DNA of 64,000 bases from Fagopyrum homotropicum (GCA_033239125.1 BSWB01000005.1:140116494-140180493); one strand, 5' to 3'; counted from the stretch's first letter, positions 10,988-22,874 are shown. A program made the numbers and translations. Notes: generated from the letters alone by a model not told the origin.

Positions 10988-11487
10988 TGTTTGTTTGAAA
11001 GCTCTGCAAAGGGTTGGCTATGGCGGCGGCCGGCTGGGTTGATTTGAGGAAGAAGGTGGACTTGGACCAAGCTTGAAGAAATGATTAAAGCAACAAGCTT
11101 TGATAAGATAAAGGAATCAAAGAACGACAGAAAAGATCTATGATATAATATTTAATGATGTTACCATATGGATATATCATATAGATTGAACGAAATGTTG
11201 ATTAGATCTGAGAAATCTATATTTTAATTGTTCTTTTTAGTATTTTTTTTACATAATTTGATATCTTGAATAAGATTATACACCAATTCAGCATTTCGAT
11301 AAATAAAATACAGCAAGAATTATATTTCTATACTTGATTTCGAATAACTATTAAATAAAAGTTGATTTTGAATATTTTATTTTATAAAAAAAATAAGTAT
11401 AGAGAGAAAATAAAAGGATTTTTTTTAAATACGTACGAGAAAAAGGAAAGGATGTGAGTGTGTGACAGAGAATCGTGATAGAGGGCA
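10988..11487. promoter_or_regulatory. Shared upstream region of divergent G-gamma and hydrolase genes
   Basis: The two start codons are 500 bases apart in head-to-head orientation, so this AT-rich interval must contain both promoters and 5' UTRs. A/T runs and TATA-like strings occur, but none can be assigned with certainty. The whole interval is repeated at 40664-41163. Confidence 0.6.
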
Positions 11488-14044
11488 ATGATGGCAGTAG
11501 TGAGCGTAGCAGGAGCATCCACATTTTCATCTTCAACCTCAAACTTTAACCTTCGCCGGTGTTCCGATCTCTCACCCCTCATCTGCCGGCGCCGCTACTT
11601 TGTTCCACGCCAGGCATCGGCTTGCTCCTCTCGCAGCTACAGGATCACCAATTGCGCATCCGCCGGTACGAGTACGACCGCGAGTGCTGAGAGATTGGAA
11701 TTGGAAGTAGAAGAGATCAGAGAGAGGTGTTCTGCGTGGAATTGGAGAGGGAATTCCATTAATTACTTCGTTCATGGTATAGGAACTGAAGATCGACCTG
11801 CTCTCCTTCTCGTTCATGGATTCGGCGCTTCTATTCCTCACTGGCGCAGGTTATCTTAAATTAGTTGTTTTTTTGTTCATGTTAGGGTTTGTTTGGATTT
11901 AGTTATGAAGAATTGGAATTTCAATTATCAAATTGTTGACTTTAGGATACAAGCAATCAGTACAACTGTAGGTAAGCAGAACTGAACATCGGAAACTTAT
12001 CAAGTCCTTAAGATTTTGTTTTGCTAAACAAATCAGGATTCAGAATATTGTATACGGAGCCCTTGTGTTGCTTTGTCTGGGCATAAATAACTGAATTATG
12101 AAAGATGCAGTTAATTGTGAATTGTGATAAATGTGAGGCTGAGCCTGTCAATTCCTTTGTTTTTTGGTCTTGCTCAGGCTAACATTGGATAACAAAGCAT
12201 TGTTGTCCTTGATCTCCCAATCGCATTTATACTTGCAATGAGTCTTCATCCCTGTGCTTCTGCAACCCGCAGTTCACTAAACCTGCTTATAACAATCCAT
12301 GGTTATGGAAATGAGACATTCAGCAAAATCACGTCTCCCTTCTATAAAATTGGTTGGTCAAAAGTAAATTGAGTGATACTGCTGGTTGCTATTGCAGCAG
12401 AATGAGATTGGGATATCAAGGACATCACCTCGTTACCCAAGAGGATCCTGCACAAGACCTGCTATTCGTGGTGTCATTACCATATGCAGAGTTCATACTT
12501 TGGATCTTATTTCATTGACATCAACTATCAATTCCCATTTTCATATCAAGGTTTGATCCTAGACACTTTTGGTAGGTTTCCTAACCATATTTGTTGTAAT
12601 GTTAAAGTTCATGTTACCAACACACTTTGCTTGGACCTTACTTGGTGCGTATGTGATCAAATATGGGGATAAAATGATAATTCTTTCCAAGAGCTTACTA
12701 CTTTGCCTAATTTCTCTATTCTGCAATATTACAGCAGTCCATGATCACGTTCAGATCTTTTAAGTTGTGACAACTAAGAAACTTGTAATAGATATGATTG
12801 TAATTCAGTGGTTTATGATATGTTTCTTGATCCCTTATGCTGTTGTAGGAATATCAAAACACTGTCCAAAGACTACACTGTATATGCAATTGACCTTTTG
12901 GGGTTTGGTTCGTCTGATAAACCGGCAGGCTTCCAGTATACAATGGAAAAATGGGCAGAGGTATTTTCGTTAATTAAGCTTGATAAATGTGTATTTTATT
13001 GATGTAAGATAAAACATTGTTACTGCACAATGCAGATCACTTGAAATACTTTTCGACAGCTGCTCTTGGATTTCATGGATGAAATTGTTCAAAAACCAAC
13101 TGTTCTAATAGGAAACTCTGTCGGGAGTCTTGCTTGTGTAATTGCTGCATCAGGTTTGCCTTAGTTGTAGTAAATTAACTTTCTGTTTTATGAAAATAGA
13201 GATTAAGAGAGTAATGAAGATTTATTTTTTAAAAATCTCAATGTACTGTGCTTGTATTCTTTGTGACAGTTTTTCCATTTTTATTTTCATTTTCCCTGAT
13301 CAAGTAGAGTCTTCAAGGGGCCGTGTTAAAGGACTCGTTTTGCTGAATTGTGCTGGTGGTATGAACAACAAAGCAATCGTTGATGATTGGAGAATCAAGC
13401 TACTGTTGCCTTTGCTCTGGTTGATCGACTTTCTCCTTCAGCAAAGATTTATTGCTTCAGCGCTTTTTGGGCGTGTAAAACAAAGGTCTGTGCCATAGTC
13501 ATGTTATGAACTCTTTTTTTTTGCACATAGGGCGAGTAATAATAACCAAAATTATCTAATTATCCCGCAGAGAGAACCTCAGGAATATTTTGCTGTCGGT
13601 TTATGGCAACAAGGAAGCTGTGGATGACACATTGGTAGAGGTATAACATTTCTTACATGCTTGGAATATTTTTTAGTGACCGCATTTGATTTGAGCTTTG
13701 AAACAAGTTCGTTCTGTTGTTTTGTATTGTAGATCATTCAGGAACCTGCAGAAGGTGAAGGAGCACTTGATGCGTTTGTGTCTATAGTGACCGGTCCACC
13801 AGGGCCAACCCCTATTCAGTTAATACCGAAAATCTCATCTCCCATCTTACTTTTATGGGGAGATCAAGACCCGTTTACCCCTCTTGATGGTCCGGTTGGT
13901 AAATACTTCGTCTCTGCTGCTTCAAACCTTCCAAATATCAGCCTTTTTGTACTGGAGGGAGTTGGTCACTGTCCCCATGATGACAGACCTGATCTAGTTC
14001 ATGCCAAACTTCTACCTTGGCTAGCCGAGCTGCCGGCTTCATGA
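11488..14044 (+). CDS. Alpha/beta hydrolase, pheophytinase-like, plastid-targeted (left copy)
   Basis: Six exons inferred: 11488-11849, 12849-12960, 13060-13153, 13308-13485, 13571-13640 and 13733-14044. They total 1,128 bases and 375 residues in one continuous frame. The first ~60 residues are rich in Ser, Arg and Ala, typical of a chloroplast transit peptide. Then come the oxyanion-loop motif LLVHGFGAS, the nucleophile elbow GNSVGS (Ser178), a cap region starting VLLNCAGGMNNKA, the acid in WGDQDPF (Asp318) and the base in GVGHCPHDDRPD (His351). The triad is complete. Similarity is to the plant pheophytinase/dephytylase-like group of esterases; the substrate is not known. A second ATG at 11491 could also serve as the start. 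Its 3' end faces the RRM gene 124 bases away. Confidence 0.9.
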
Positions 14045-14167
14045 TGACAAAACTCAATCATGTAATATCAGTATTGAATGTAAAATGTCATAAAAAGAGT
14101 ACATGTATTGTTTGTAAGAGATGTATCCAGACAAGCTGTTAATCAGCTTTGTTCCATGACTGCAGTA

Positions 14168-15173
14168 TCAATTCTGCCGTGTAGTCTCCTTTGGAGGCCC
14201 TGATGCGAGTGGAATCCCGTCGCACATGTCCTTTCCGGGCTTTGCAAGCTCTACGTGAATCACGCGACCATCAAAGTACTGTATATGAAGTTATGAAGCA
14301 TGATTCAGTAAATGAAACAATTGAAAAGAAGTTATGAACCATGATTCAGTAAATGAAACACTTGAAAAGAAGAAAGAGCATAAGGATAAACCTTCTGATC
14401 CATGTTCTCCAAGGCTAACATGGCATCGTCTTGAGACGTGTACTGGATAAACGCATAGCCTTTCGATTTCTTTGTTGCTTGATCCTTAACTAGTTTAACT
14501 GCAAAGGGGCATATAACAAGAATCAAAGGGAGTAATTAATGTATGATGAATAATTACACTGAATCATCGAATTCTACCTTCAGTTATAGGGCCAAAACAT
14601 GAGAATTCCTTTTGCAGCCCACATTCCTCTGCAGAATACGGCAAATCTGCAAATTCCTAGACGAGACTATAAGCAATTGATTCCATGGAGATTCAAGGAC
14701 CGACGAGACTACAAACAAAAACTAAATCTCAAAAGATTCAGCAATTGAAGCTTTAACCTTTACTAATACAAAAACTAAGTTATAAATCCCAGCAAAATAG
14801 AACTGCCCAGAGCAGCTTATCCAAGATGGCCACAGTAGGCTGCTTTGTAGAACAAATGAAGCATCCAATTCCAACTACTAGATCATAAGTCAATTCTAAC
14901 ATAACCTTCAAGCATAATGCAATTAGGTTTAATAGAACATAATATTTACAGTTAAACTGCAATACTTCACCAGAAGTAGAATTCTAATTCAATTCAAATA
15001 GAGAAATAAATAGAAGAAAGTAAAGATAAACTAGAAAGAAGAGGAAGGAAGAAGGTTGTACTTCGAACAAAAATCTTGCTAGCAAGAGGAAATTGGGATT
15101 GAGATTTGGATTGAGATTTGGATTGAGGGAGACAAGCTCTCCATTGAAAGGAGATTGTGTTCGCAGCCATCAT
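14168..15173 (-). CDS. Small RRM RNA-binding protein, probably organellar (left copy)
   Basis: Four exons inferred: 15062-15173, 14578-14646, 14392-14498 and 14168-14278 (399 bases, 132 residues). The N-terminal ~32 residues are free of acidic residues and contain a (SQ/SK)n run, like an organelle transit peptide. One RRM follows, with RNP2 KIFVRNLPYS (about 32-41) and RNP1 KGYAFIQY (73-80), then YFDGRVIHVELAKP, and a short tail of about 24 residues. Single-RRM proteins of this size with transit peptides act in chloroplast or mitochondrial RNA metabolism (family knowledge); the target RNA is unknown. Intron 3 holds a 41-bp direct duplication (14289-14370). The gene converges with the hydrolase. 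Confidence 0.87.
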
Positions 15174-15370
15174 CTTCCTGCGCAGCTTTACTGTAGACTG
15201 GGCTAATTAGGTTCATTCGTACCTTCTCCGTTATTTTTAAGCAAATTGCACAAAATAACCCCATCTTTGTGGGTAATATTAAAACTATGCCGAACTTTTA
15301 TAAACCCTAAATGAAAATGTAAAATGTGATAGATATTTATGAAATATAACTATTATTACTAAATTCGTAT

Positions 15371-15624
15371 GAACAATGGAATAACCCTATGCGAAAATGT
15401 TAAAATGAGGTATAAATATTTATGAAAACCAAAGGATTTTTGAAAGAAAATTCTATGAACACCGGGTGTTTAGGTTAAAATATTATAACTTGAGATAAAT
15501 ATTTATAAAATTCAAAAACTTTTAGAGAAATTCTTATGAATAATGGAAAATTCCTAGTTAAAAATATTATAACTAGAGATGGATATTTATGAAACTGAAA
15601 AGGTTCTTGAAGACACCCTATCAA
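15371..15624. repeat. Degenerate ~85-bp tandem array, left part
   Basis: Units begin near 15371, 15451 and 15536 with an ATGAACAATGG-like start, followed by an AATATTATAACTAGAGATA-like core and TATTTATGAAAC. The last unit breaks off at ATCAA (15620-15624) where an LTR is inserted and resumes at 21675. No coding capacity is seen. Confidence 0.8.
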
Positions 15625-16714
15625 TGCAATAACCGAAAATTTTAAACTCCGTTTAACACTGAATTTAACCGGATTCCGATCCACCAACCTTTATTCTGTA
15701 AATGACGTTAAAACGAAATTCAATTTCTATCATTTTATGTGACCTTAATTCACATAACATGATAAATGATGTAACCGGAAATAAATTACGTACCTTTAAA
15801 ATAAAATAATAACTTATATAATACGGAAAATAGTAAATATTCCCGCAAATTTTCTTTCGATCCGGGACGATTAACGAGTTTTCCGTATCCCTTGTTTTTA
15901 ATGGGAGAGCAGGCCGGATCTGGCCCACCAATATGCCCAATTACCTTCGTGCCAACCCACCTACTTACGCCTAATCCTAACCCAAAATTTAACCCTAACC
16001 TTATTAGCTTAACCCTAATCTAATTACGCTCTAATCCTACCCTTACCCTCCTCGTACTGCCGCTTCCATCTTCAGCATCAACCGACGAAGGCTGTAACCA
16101 CGATTCAACCGTGAGCCTGACAACAACCAGCAGCCGCCGGACCTTCTTCCCGCCGACCTTGCCGACCCCAGGTAAGCCGCTATCCTTGCCACCCGCCTCT
16201 TCTTCCTGGTTCCGGATCTCATCGCTGAATTAAACCGCACAACATCAATACGAGACGCCGGAGAAGTGCAGCGGTGGAACCGATCGATACCGCAACCAAG
16301 GTCGTCCGGCACTGCAGTGGGTAAGTCGCCGCCCTTCTTCCCTTTAAGTCCCTTCGGTTTTCCGGTGCTAACCAGGATGATGAGCTCTTCGAGTGCGCTG
16401 CAGAAGTCCGAGGCAAGAGGAGCGGTGCAACGGCGGAGCAAAACCGAGCCAGTTTGGAACCCCTGTGAGCCACCCTGCAGAATCGAACCGGACTGGGCTC
16501 TCTTCGAGTACGTGACGAGTGTGCATGACGGTTCGTTCATCCCTCACCAGTATGTTTGTATGTTATATTGTATATGTAGAAGTAGATTAGAGAGTGCAGG
16601 TTGTGCTTTGTTTGGTACCAGTAGATGATGAGTTGGAGTATAGGAGGTTATCTATATATGGTGGTTGGGAAGGATACGTACATAGAGTTGGTGGAATGAA
16701 GTTTTCGAGTAGAC

Positions 16715-16717
<3 letters not shown>

Positions 16718-16752
<35 letters not shown>

Positions 16753-16757
16753 TAGGC

Positions 16758-16807
<50 letters not shown>
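16718..16807. repeat. (TA)n tract, length differs between the two copies
   Basis: Two TA runs are separated by GCATAGGCGTG. Compared with 46392-46480, the first run is 2 bases shorter and the second 6 bases longer here. The TIR element at 16809 starts directly at its end. Confidence 0.9.
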
Positions 16808-16812
<5 letters not shown>

Positions 16813-17429
16813 GTGGTTCCCATGAGAACAACCTCTAACATGAGAACATGAGAACAATCGTAGACCGTCGGATGTGTATTATTAAGGGTCGAGATTTAGG
16901 GTAATTATCGTAATTATTAAGAATATTTTAACAACACACGCGCTTCCCATATATCAGAATTTCGAATCCCTAATTTCACTCAATACACGTTGCACATTAG
17001 GAAAGACGATTTTTGAGCTGCGGCGGTCGAAGAGAAATTTTGAAGCCGAAGCAGGGAACTCCGGCGTTGGTGGCGTAGCATATACGGCGAGGAGCACTCC
17101 GGCGACTCCTTTGCGGTTGTGGCGCTCCCGGTTCGGTGTGGATCTGGATCTCCCGGCGACTCCTTTGCCTCACGAAGGTGTACGGGGCAGAAGGTTTTCG
17201 ACGGTCTGCTTCTGAAGCGGAAGAAGGTTTCAGTCCTCTAACTAGGTGGTTGTGGATATCCTGGCGACAATCCTCGGCCTATTCCGTTTGCCGCTGCCTT
17301 GACAAACCGATTACTTAAGGTAACCGTCATCGTAAACCCTAATTTCTTCTGAAACTTTGGAGGTTTAATTATAAACCCCTAGAGTATGTTGTTGGAGACG
17401 TACCTCAGTCGGATCTTCGGTTATTCGTA

Positions 17430-17590
17430 ACTAAAAACGTTTTTTAATTGAGATATAACAATGTATACAAGCATTAAGCTTGTAATTATAAACATTTTTT
17501 AGTGAGACATAACAATATATAGAAGCATTAAATTCGTAATTACAAACGTTTTTTTAGAGAGACATAACAATGTATAGCAGCATTATTGTT
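17430..17590. repeat. ~50-bp repeat block inside the TIR element, first array
   Basis: Three units with the core GTAATTATAAACGTTTTTTA, GAGACATAACAATRTATA and AGCATTAA. They share their sequence with the larger array at 18739-19195. Confidence 0.75.
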
Positions 17591-18738
17591 TCGTGTCAGC
17601 AGAGCTCTCTTGTGAAATTCGCTTGATTGGAAGAAGACAGTTTCGGGATTAATGGCAGATTATTCTGTAGGTATGGCTTGCTTGTCTTGCTTGGTTGAAG
17701 ATTGTTGGTGGTTTTGTGATTGGTGTGTTAATATTGTTGTTTTTGATTAATTATGAATAATTTTTATTACCATAAAGTAATTTTGTTGGAATATGTTGAG
17801 GAAATATATTCTATAATTACGAATGATATTGATGTTGTTGTTTTTGTTATTAACATGATAGTTTGTAACTATTATTCATAGTTATTAATTTGTTTTATGG
17901 GTTTTCAGTTCATGAAAGCTTTAAGTACTAATGTTGGATACTAACAACACACCTCTCACTTAGTACTAGTCCGCCTCTTCTCCTTTTGCATTGTGCAGTC
18001 GATTATTTCATTTATATTATACTTAGTAAGTTGGTAGCATGAATTATGAGAGCCTTCAACTTGTTCTATATTTCTGGCTTTTATCTGCACGAAAAATAAT
18101 TATTTATGTTTGGACAGGCTTGTTAAACTCAGATAGGTTTCTTCGATATTAATAATTCAGATTGGTTTCCAGTTGATTGCTATACAAAAACTCATAGGCA
18201 TGAAATTAATTTATCAACATGTTGTCATAATTAAGTGTTGGAAAATTTTGGATTGACATGGAAACTAGTAGTTAATTATGAATAAATTGTGAATACATCC
18301 TTCAAATAATATGATAATGCATTATTAATTACGAATAATAACGATGCTATAATATTTTAATTTGTTGTTATGTGTAAAATCGAAGCCAGTGTAGTTCACA
18401 TATAATATATATATAGAGTAATGAAAATGTTGTTACTGCAGTTGTGAAGAATGTCACCAAGCCTAAGGACATTAAAGGAAAGGGAAAAGAGAAGCTGACT
18501 AGTGATGAAGAGGAACGGGAGCTTGACGTTAGTTCTGATGGGGATAAAGTTGTTACCAAAATACCAATAATATATTAGTTTTGTTATATAGTTGTCATAT
18601 CGATTAATATAATAATCGTAGTTATTATAAGTGATTGTAATTTGGTTAATGAAAATTATAACGTTTGTATAATTTTTACTATTAAGTTTCAAAACCAAAA
18701 TACCAATAATATATTATGTACTTGTGTTTGACATAATA

Positions 18739-19195
18739 GGGATTATTCGTAATTACAAACGTTTTTTAAGTGAGATATAACAACGTATACAATCGGTTAT
18801 TCGTAATTAAAAACGTTTTTTAAGTGAGATATAACAATGTATACAAGCATTAAGTTTGTAATTATAAACGTTTTTTAGTGAGACATAACAATATATAGAA
18901 GCATTAAATTCGTAATTACAAATGTTTTTTTAGAGAGACATAACAATGTATAGAAGCATTAAGTTCGTAATTACAAACGGTCAATGCTATGATCGTTTAG
19001 ATATACTTCCTTTAGTTAATGTACTCTACCACTAACAACTTGAAATCTTCAATCTTAGCTGAAAGGTTTGTGATTATTTACTTGTGTTTGACATAATAGT
19101 GATTATTCATAATTATAAACGTTTTTAAAGTGAGATTTAACAATGCATCAATAAGTTCTAATTATAGACGTTTTTAAGTGAAATAATACATTGTT
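18739..19195. repeat. ~50-bp repeat block inside the TIR element, second array
   Basis: About seven units of the form TTCGTAATTACAAACGTTTT, GTGAGACATAACAATGTATA, AAGCATTAA, with increasing divergence and a non-repeat interruption at about 18985-19090. The TATTCGTAATTA motif also occurs elsewhere in the element (19580-19760) and in the short relative at 22872-23128. Confidence 0.75.
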
Positions 19196-19239
19196 GATAA
19201 GCATTTGTTTTTAAAGATAAAACAATAGTTATTAATCAA

Positions 19240-19560
19240 CTTGAAATCTCCATCGATTCATCCGTATCCTCACGAGAAGCTCCCCTTCTAACATCAAACC
19301 CGACTGTAGATGCATATCTCTTATAAAAAGCTTCTCCATCCTCAATTGTTTTGAACCTCTTTCCAATTGTTTTGAACCCGACTGTAGATCGCATGTTGGT
19401 ATCCAACACACTTATCCATCTGGCGTTTTTGTATTGGCAAAACCAACCGGAATATCCTCATCACATTCTAAATTTTGAAAAATGAAATCCATATATCCGC
19501 CTTCTTGAACTGCATTAGACTTATGAACCTCCCATTGCTTCGTTGTGCCTGAAAAAATAA
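19240..19560 (-). pseudogene. FAR1/FRS-like N-terminal fragment, decayed
   Basis: On the minus strand, pieces read GGYMDFIFQNLECDEDIPVG, FANTKTPDG, a frame break with WIPTC, then GFKTIGKRFKTIEDGEAFYK followed by RYASTVGFDVRRGASRED. The last part matches the start of the FAR1 DNA-binding domain (F-x-T-x-E-x-A-x-x-F-Y-x-x-Y-A-x-x-x-G-F-x-x-R). FAR1/FHY3 proteins derive from Mutator-like transposases; here only the N-terminal part survives, with stops and frame breaks, inside a TIR element. Confidence 0.65.
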
Positions 19561-20372
19561 ATACTCTATTAGACGTCAATTTATTTATTCGTAATTATAA
19601 TGATCTATTCAACTGAAACTAAAATGATACAAATGTGTTATTCGTAGTTACTCTGTTTATTATATTTATTATCAACCTGGAATTTGTTTATTCGTAATTA
19701 TAATGATCTTTTCAACTGAAACTAAAATGATACAAGTGTGTTATTCGTAGTTAATCTGTTTATTAGATTTATTATCAACATCGGAATTTTTTTAGTCTAT
19801 CGGTTCTTCGTACGAGTTTCAACAATGCAACTCTACAATTCTATCGGTTATTCACACGAGTTATGTCAAACCGATTTAATTTACAAAGAGTAAATTGGAA
19901 TACATACACTTACTCAGATTTGCATATGGAGAAACAAACTGCTTTCTTGACGGGATATGATTTTCTTCACTAAATACGACAACTTGTTGAATTCTGTTGT
20001 TATGATCGACTTGAACAAATGTTGTAGAGAGACCGAACTGAATAAATCTGAGTTTTCCTTTGTTTCGTTATTTTCTTTGACGGAATTTGGGAAGAACTGT
20101 TAATGGAGTTGAACGTATAATAGAGAGGAGGAAGGAGATATCTAGTGAATCTTTTTTAACTAACTGTTTATTATAATACAATATATTTAAAAAAAAACAA
20201 TTAAGAGAGAGTGGGTTCACTCTCTTTTAATGAGAGTGATTAAGTATTATACATTTAATGTTTTTTATTTATCATTTTCTATCATTAATCTAGACCATTG
20301 AATTTTAAAAATTGGATGGTCACGATTTGTTCTCATGTTCTCACGTTAGAGGTTGTTCTCATATGATCTATC

Positions 20373-20431
<59 letters not shown>
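20373..20431. repeat. (CT)n(TA)n microsatellite
   Basis: A CT run of about 18 bases passes into a TA run of about 40 bases directly after the right end of the TIR element. Its length is the same in the second copy. Degenerate TATATAGGTATA repeats continue to about 20550. Confidence 0.85.
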
Positions 20432-20433
<2 letters not shown>

Positions 20434-21674
20434 TGTATATATAATTATATATATAAGTATGTATATAGGTATATACATATAGGTAGAGATATGGGTATAC
20501 TTATATAAGTGCGAGTTGGGAGATATGAAAATATGTAGACATATATATGAGTATACCGAGTAGTTACATAAATACGTGAAAGGAGGAGGAAGGTTATACA
20601 CTTTGACGAGTTGATTCGGGTTTTGACCTTATAACCTATAAGTAACTATCCGAGAGACACAATTTATGGAAAACAAGTTTTAAAAGAAATTAGTAGGAAT
20701 TAAGAATAAACTTTAAGAATTTTCGGCACTAAGGGTAAAATGGTCTTTTACCGTAAGAGAACCTTTTTCCGTAATTCCTCCGCTTGAGGTTGTACATCTG
20801 GATGTGATTTTGATCCACATGCCTTGTTTGACAGGCATTTGAGTACCACGAGTACGGACTGAGTTGAGATTTAGATAGAGTGTGATTTGATTCAAGTAAG
20901 TCCTTGCGACTTACTTAGCTAGTTTCTGGATATTAGTTGAGTGATAATGGTGGTGTGTATGCGATGTGTGTGATTATAATAATAACAACTTGTTAGGACG
21001 ACCGTTGTTGTTATGTTTTAAGGCCCAAGTGTATTATAACGGGTTGTGACATCACTGCCCAACTCTGATAGGAGACTGGGAGGTTCTCTATACCTAGACC
21101 AGGCAGGTACAAGGTGAGATGCATCGGATCCATTTCTGATGGTTACACGGGGGCGGAGGCGAGGTTTGGGAATCCCTCGTGTCACAAAATAAGTATCATT
21201 AGTAAGAGTGAATAACTTAAATGAAGATAATAAATGGACTTGTTTGAAAGCATGATGGGTGTTTATTATTTTTATGTGTGTGTGCTATTATTATTCTCCT
21301 AATGTTTAGATAACTAGCTAATGGTTATTCTTTTGTGTGTTTTTAGATTTACCGCAGGTTAGAACAGCAACTGAGTGATCCAGAAGTAGTGGTCATCCGG
21401 GTTTCCGTACTCTTTAGAGTGGGGGTTGGGTTTTTGTTTGTCGTTCTTTCTTTTGTTAAGACAGTTGATCTTCTTCCCTTTGTTTAAGTAATACAAGCTG
21501 TTAGACCTTGTTGCATTCATTCCTTCAAAAATACTATTTCATGAATTTCATTTTTTTCTTATTTGTGTTTTGTTGCAAGATCCTAGTAATATAATGGCTG
21601 TCAAACTGAGGTCGGGACCCATTGTGAGGTCCTAACCAGTAACATCCCGAGTTCTTAGAATTCGGGGTGTTACA

Positions 21675-22650
21675 ATCAATAATGGACAAATTCTAGGTGA
21701 AAATATTATAATCTAAGGTAGATATTTTGGAACCAAAATGGTTCTTGAAAGAAAACTCTATGAACAATGAGTACACCCTAAGTGAAAATGTTATAACTAG
21801 AAAAAATGTTTATGAAACCAAAAAGGTTCTTGAAATGTGATATTTGTTATCATGTATATGTGGATATGACAATATTAAAATATCAATACGAGAACTGCTT
21901 ACATTAGATGTGGTTACATTTGCGGCACCTCAAGAGGGGAGATCCGGTCCTAGATTTTACCAAGGATTCAAGATGATTACAATAGATGTGGTTACAGGTT
22001 TGCACTCGAGATTTACTTGGTAAACAACTTAAACCTAGAATGGAAGCAAGAACAAGATAAAGCAAGAAGAACAAGGTATTGAAATAGCTCCTGCGAGGCC
22101 AAACAAAGCTTCGATCAAAAAGCTTTGTTATCTTCACTCAGAAGATCTTCGTTCGGAGAGACCAGGGATGAGGATGAATGTCCCACAACGTGTGGCTTTT
22201 GTGTCCGATCATGTAAGTGATGAACCGGGTTCGAGTTGTGCGTATTACCTCTGAGTTAAGAACGGTCATGTTCACTTAATATACTAGACTTAGGTTTCTA
22301 ACACAAGCTAAATCATTTGCATGCACTTTAGTAACCAAAACTACATTACATATTATTACATGAATCATAATGCTATCAAAAACCTTATGAACAATGGATA
22401 AACTTTGGGTGAAAATTTGTATAACTAGCGACAAATATTTATAAAACTGATGAAATTCAAAAGAAACCCATGTGACCAAAGGATGAACCCGATTTAAAAA
22501 TGTTATAACTAGCGTTGATGTTTATTAAAGAAAAAATGTTCTTGAAAGAAAATCTAATGAACAATGGAATAACGTAAACATGATTTAAATAACGATAAAT
22601 ATTTATGAAACTAAACATTTGCAAAAGATGACCCTATGAAAAATAAAAAA
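21675..22650. repeat. Degenerate ~85-bp tandem array, right part, with an unexplained insert
   Basis: Units with ATGAACAATGGA, ATGTTATAACTAG and TTCTTGAAAGAAAA resume at 21675 and continue to about 21837, and again from about 22378 to 22650. Between them, 21838-22377 is not array sequence: it begins TGATATTTGTTATCATG, ends near ATCATAATGCTATCA, and has no recognisable gene, so it may be a further small LTR-like insertion. No clear target duplication was found for it. Confidence 0.65.
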
Positions 22651-22786
22651 AATACGGGTTTATTTATTGCTCCAAGTGTCTTCTTTCATGAACATTTACA
22701 TAGTAGTTAATCATTTTCTAGCTAACAATAATTATAATTATGCTAAAACATAATAAAAGCATAAATTAAAAATAATAAAAATACCA

Positions 22787-22788
<2 letters not shown>

Positions 22789-22871
<83 letters not shown>
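22789..22871. repeat. (TA)n microsatellite, length differs between copies
   Basis: An uninterrupted TA run of about 83 bases directly before the short TIR element. The corresponding tract near 52461-52551 is 8 bases longer. Confidence 0.9.

Positions 22872-22874
<3 letters not shown>

Larger units (their letters stand above)
16809..20372. mobile_element. TIR DNA transposon, ~3.56 kb, decayed, MULE-like
   Basis: The left end GGGTGTGGTTCCCATGAGAA, continuing CAACCTCTAACATGAGAACA, pairs with the right end, whose complement reads GGATAGATCATATGAGAACA then ACCTCTAACGTGAGAACA. This gives imperfect TIRs of about 50 bases. The interior has a GC-rich exon-like part (17000-17330), a short coding-like stretch at 18443-18560 with KGKGKEK and SDEEERELD, arrays of ~50-bp repeats, and a minus-strand FAR1-like fragment (19240-19560). 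The FAR1 relation suggests a Mutator-like origin. The left end abuts (TA)n and the right end abuts (CT)n(TA)n, so the insertion was probably into a TA microsatellite. No intact transposase. Confidence 0.75.
15625..21674 (-). mobile_element. Solo LTR (probably Ty3/gypsy), split by a TIR element
   Basis: Read on the minus strand, the element begins TGTAACACCCCGAATTCTAA and ends TTATTGCA, so it has TG...CA ends. It is flanked by a perfect 5-bp duplication ATCAA (15620-15624 and 21675-21679) inside the tandem array. Without the 3.6-kb insertion at 16809-20372 it is about 2.5 kb. No primer-binding site, gag or pol is seen, so it is best read as a solo LTR. The GC-rich part near 15990-16560 may be the transcribed leader. 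Parts near 20860-21650 match, in reverse, the LTR at 33325-35089, so the two are related families. Confidence 0.85.

Noticed and set aside
15960..16030. Telomere-like CCCTAA strings
   Set aside because: The strings are irregular (AACCCTAA, TAATCCTA) and lie inside the solo LTR; not an interstitial telomere array.
16043..16628. Overlapping GC-rich open frames of 84-165 codons
   Set aside because: They lie within the solo LTR, on both strands at once, with no recognisable domain; open because the stretch is GC-rich.
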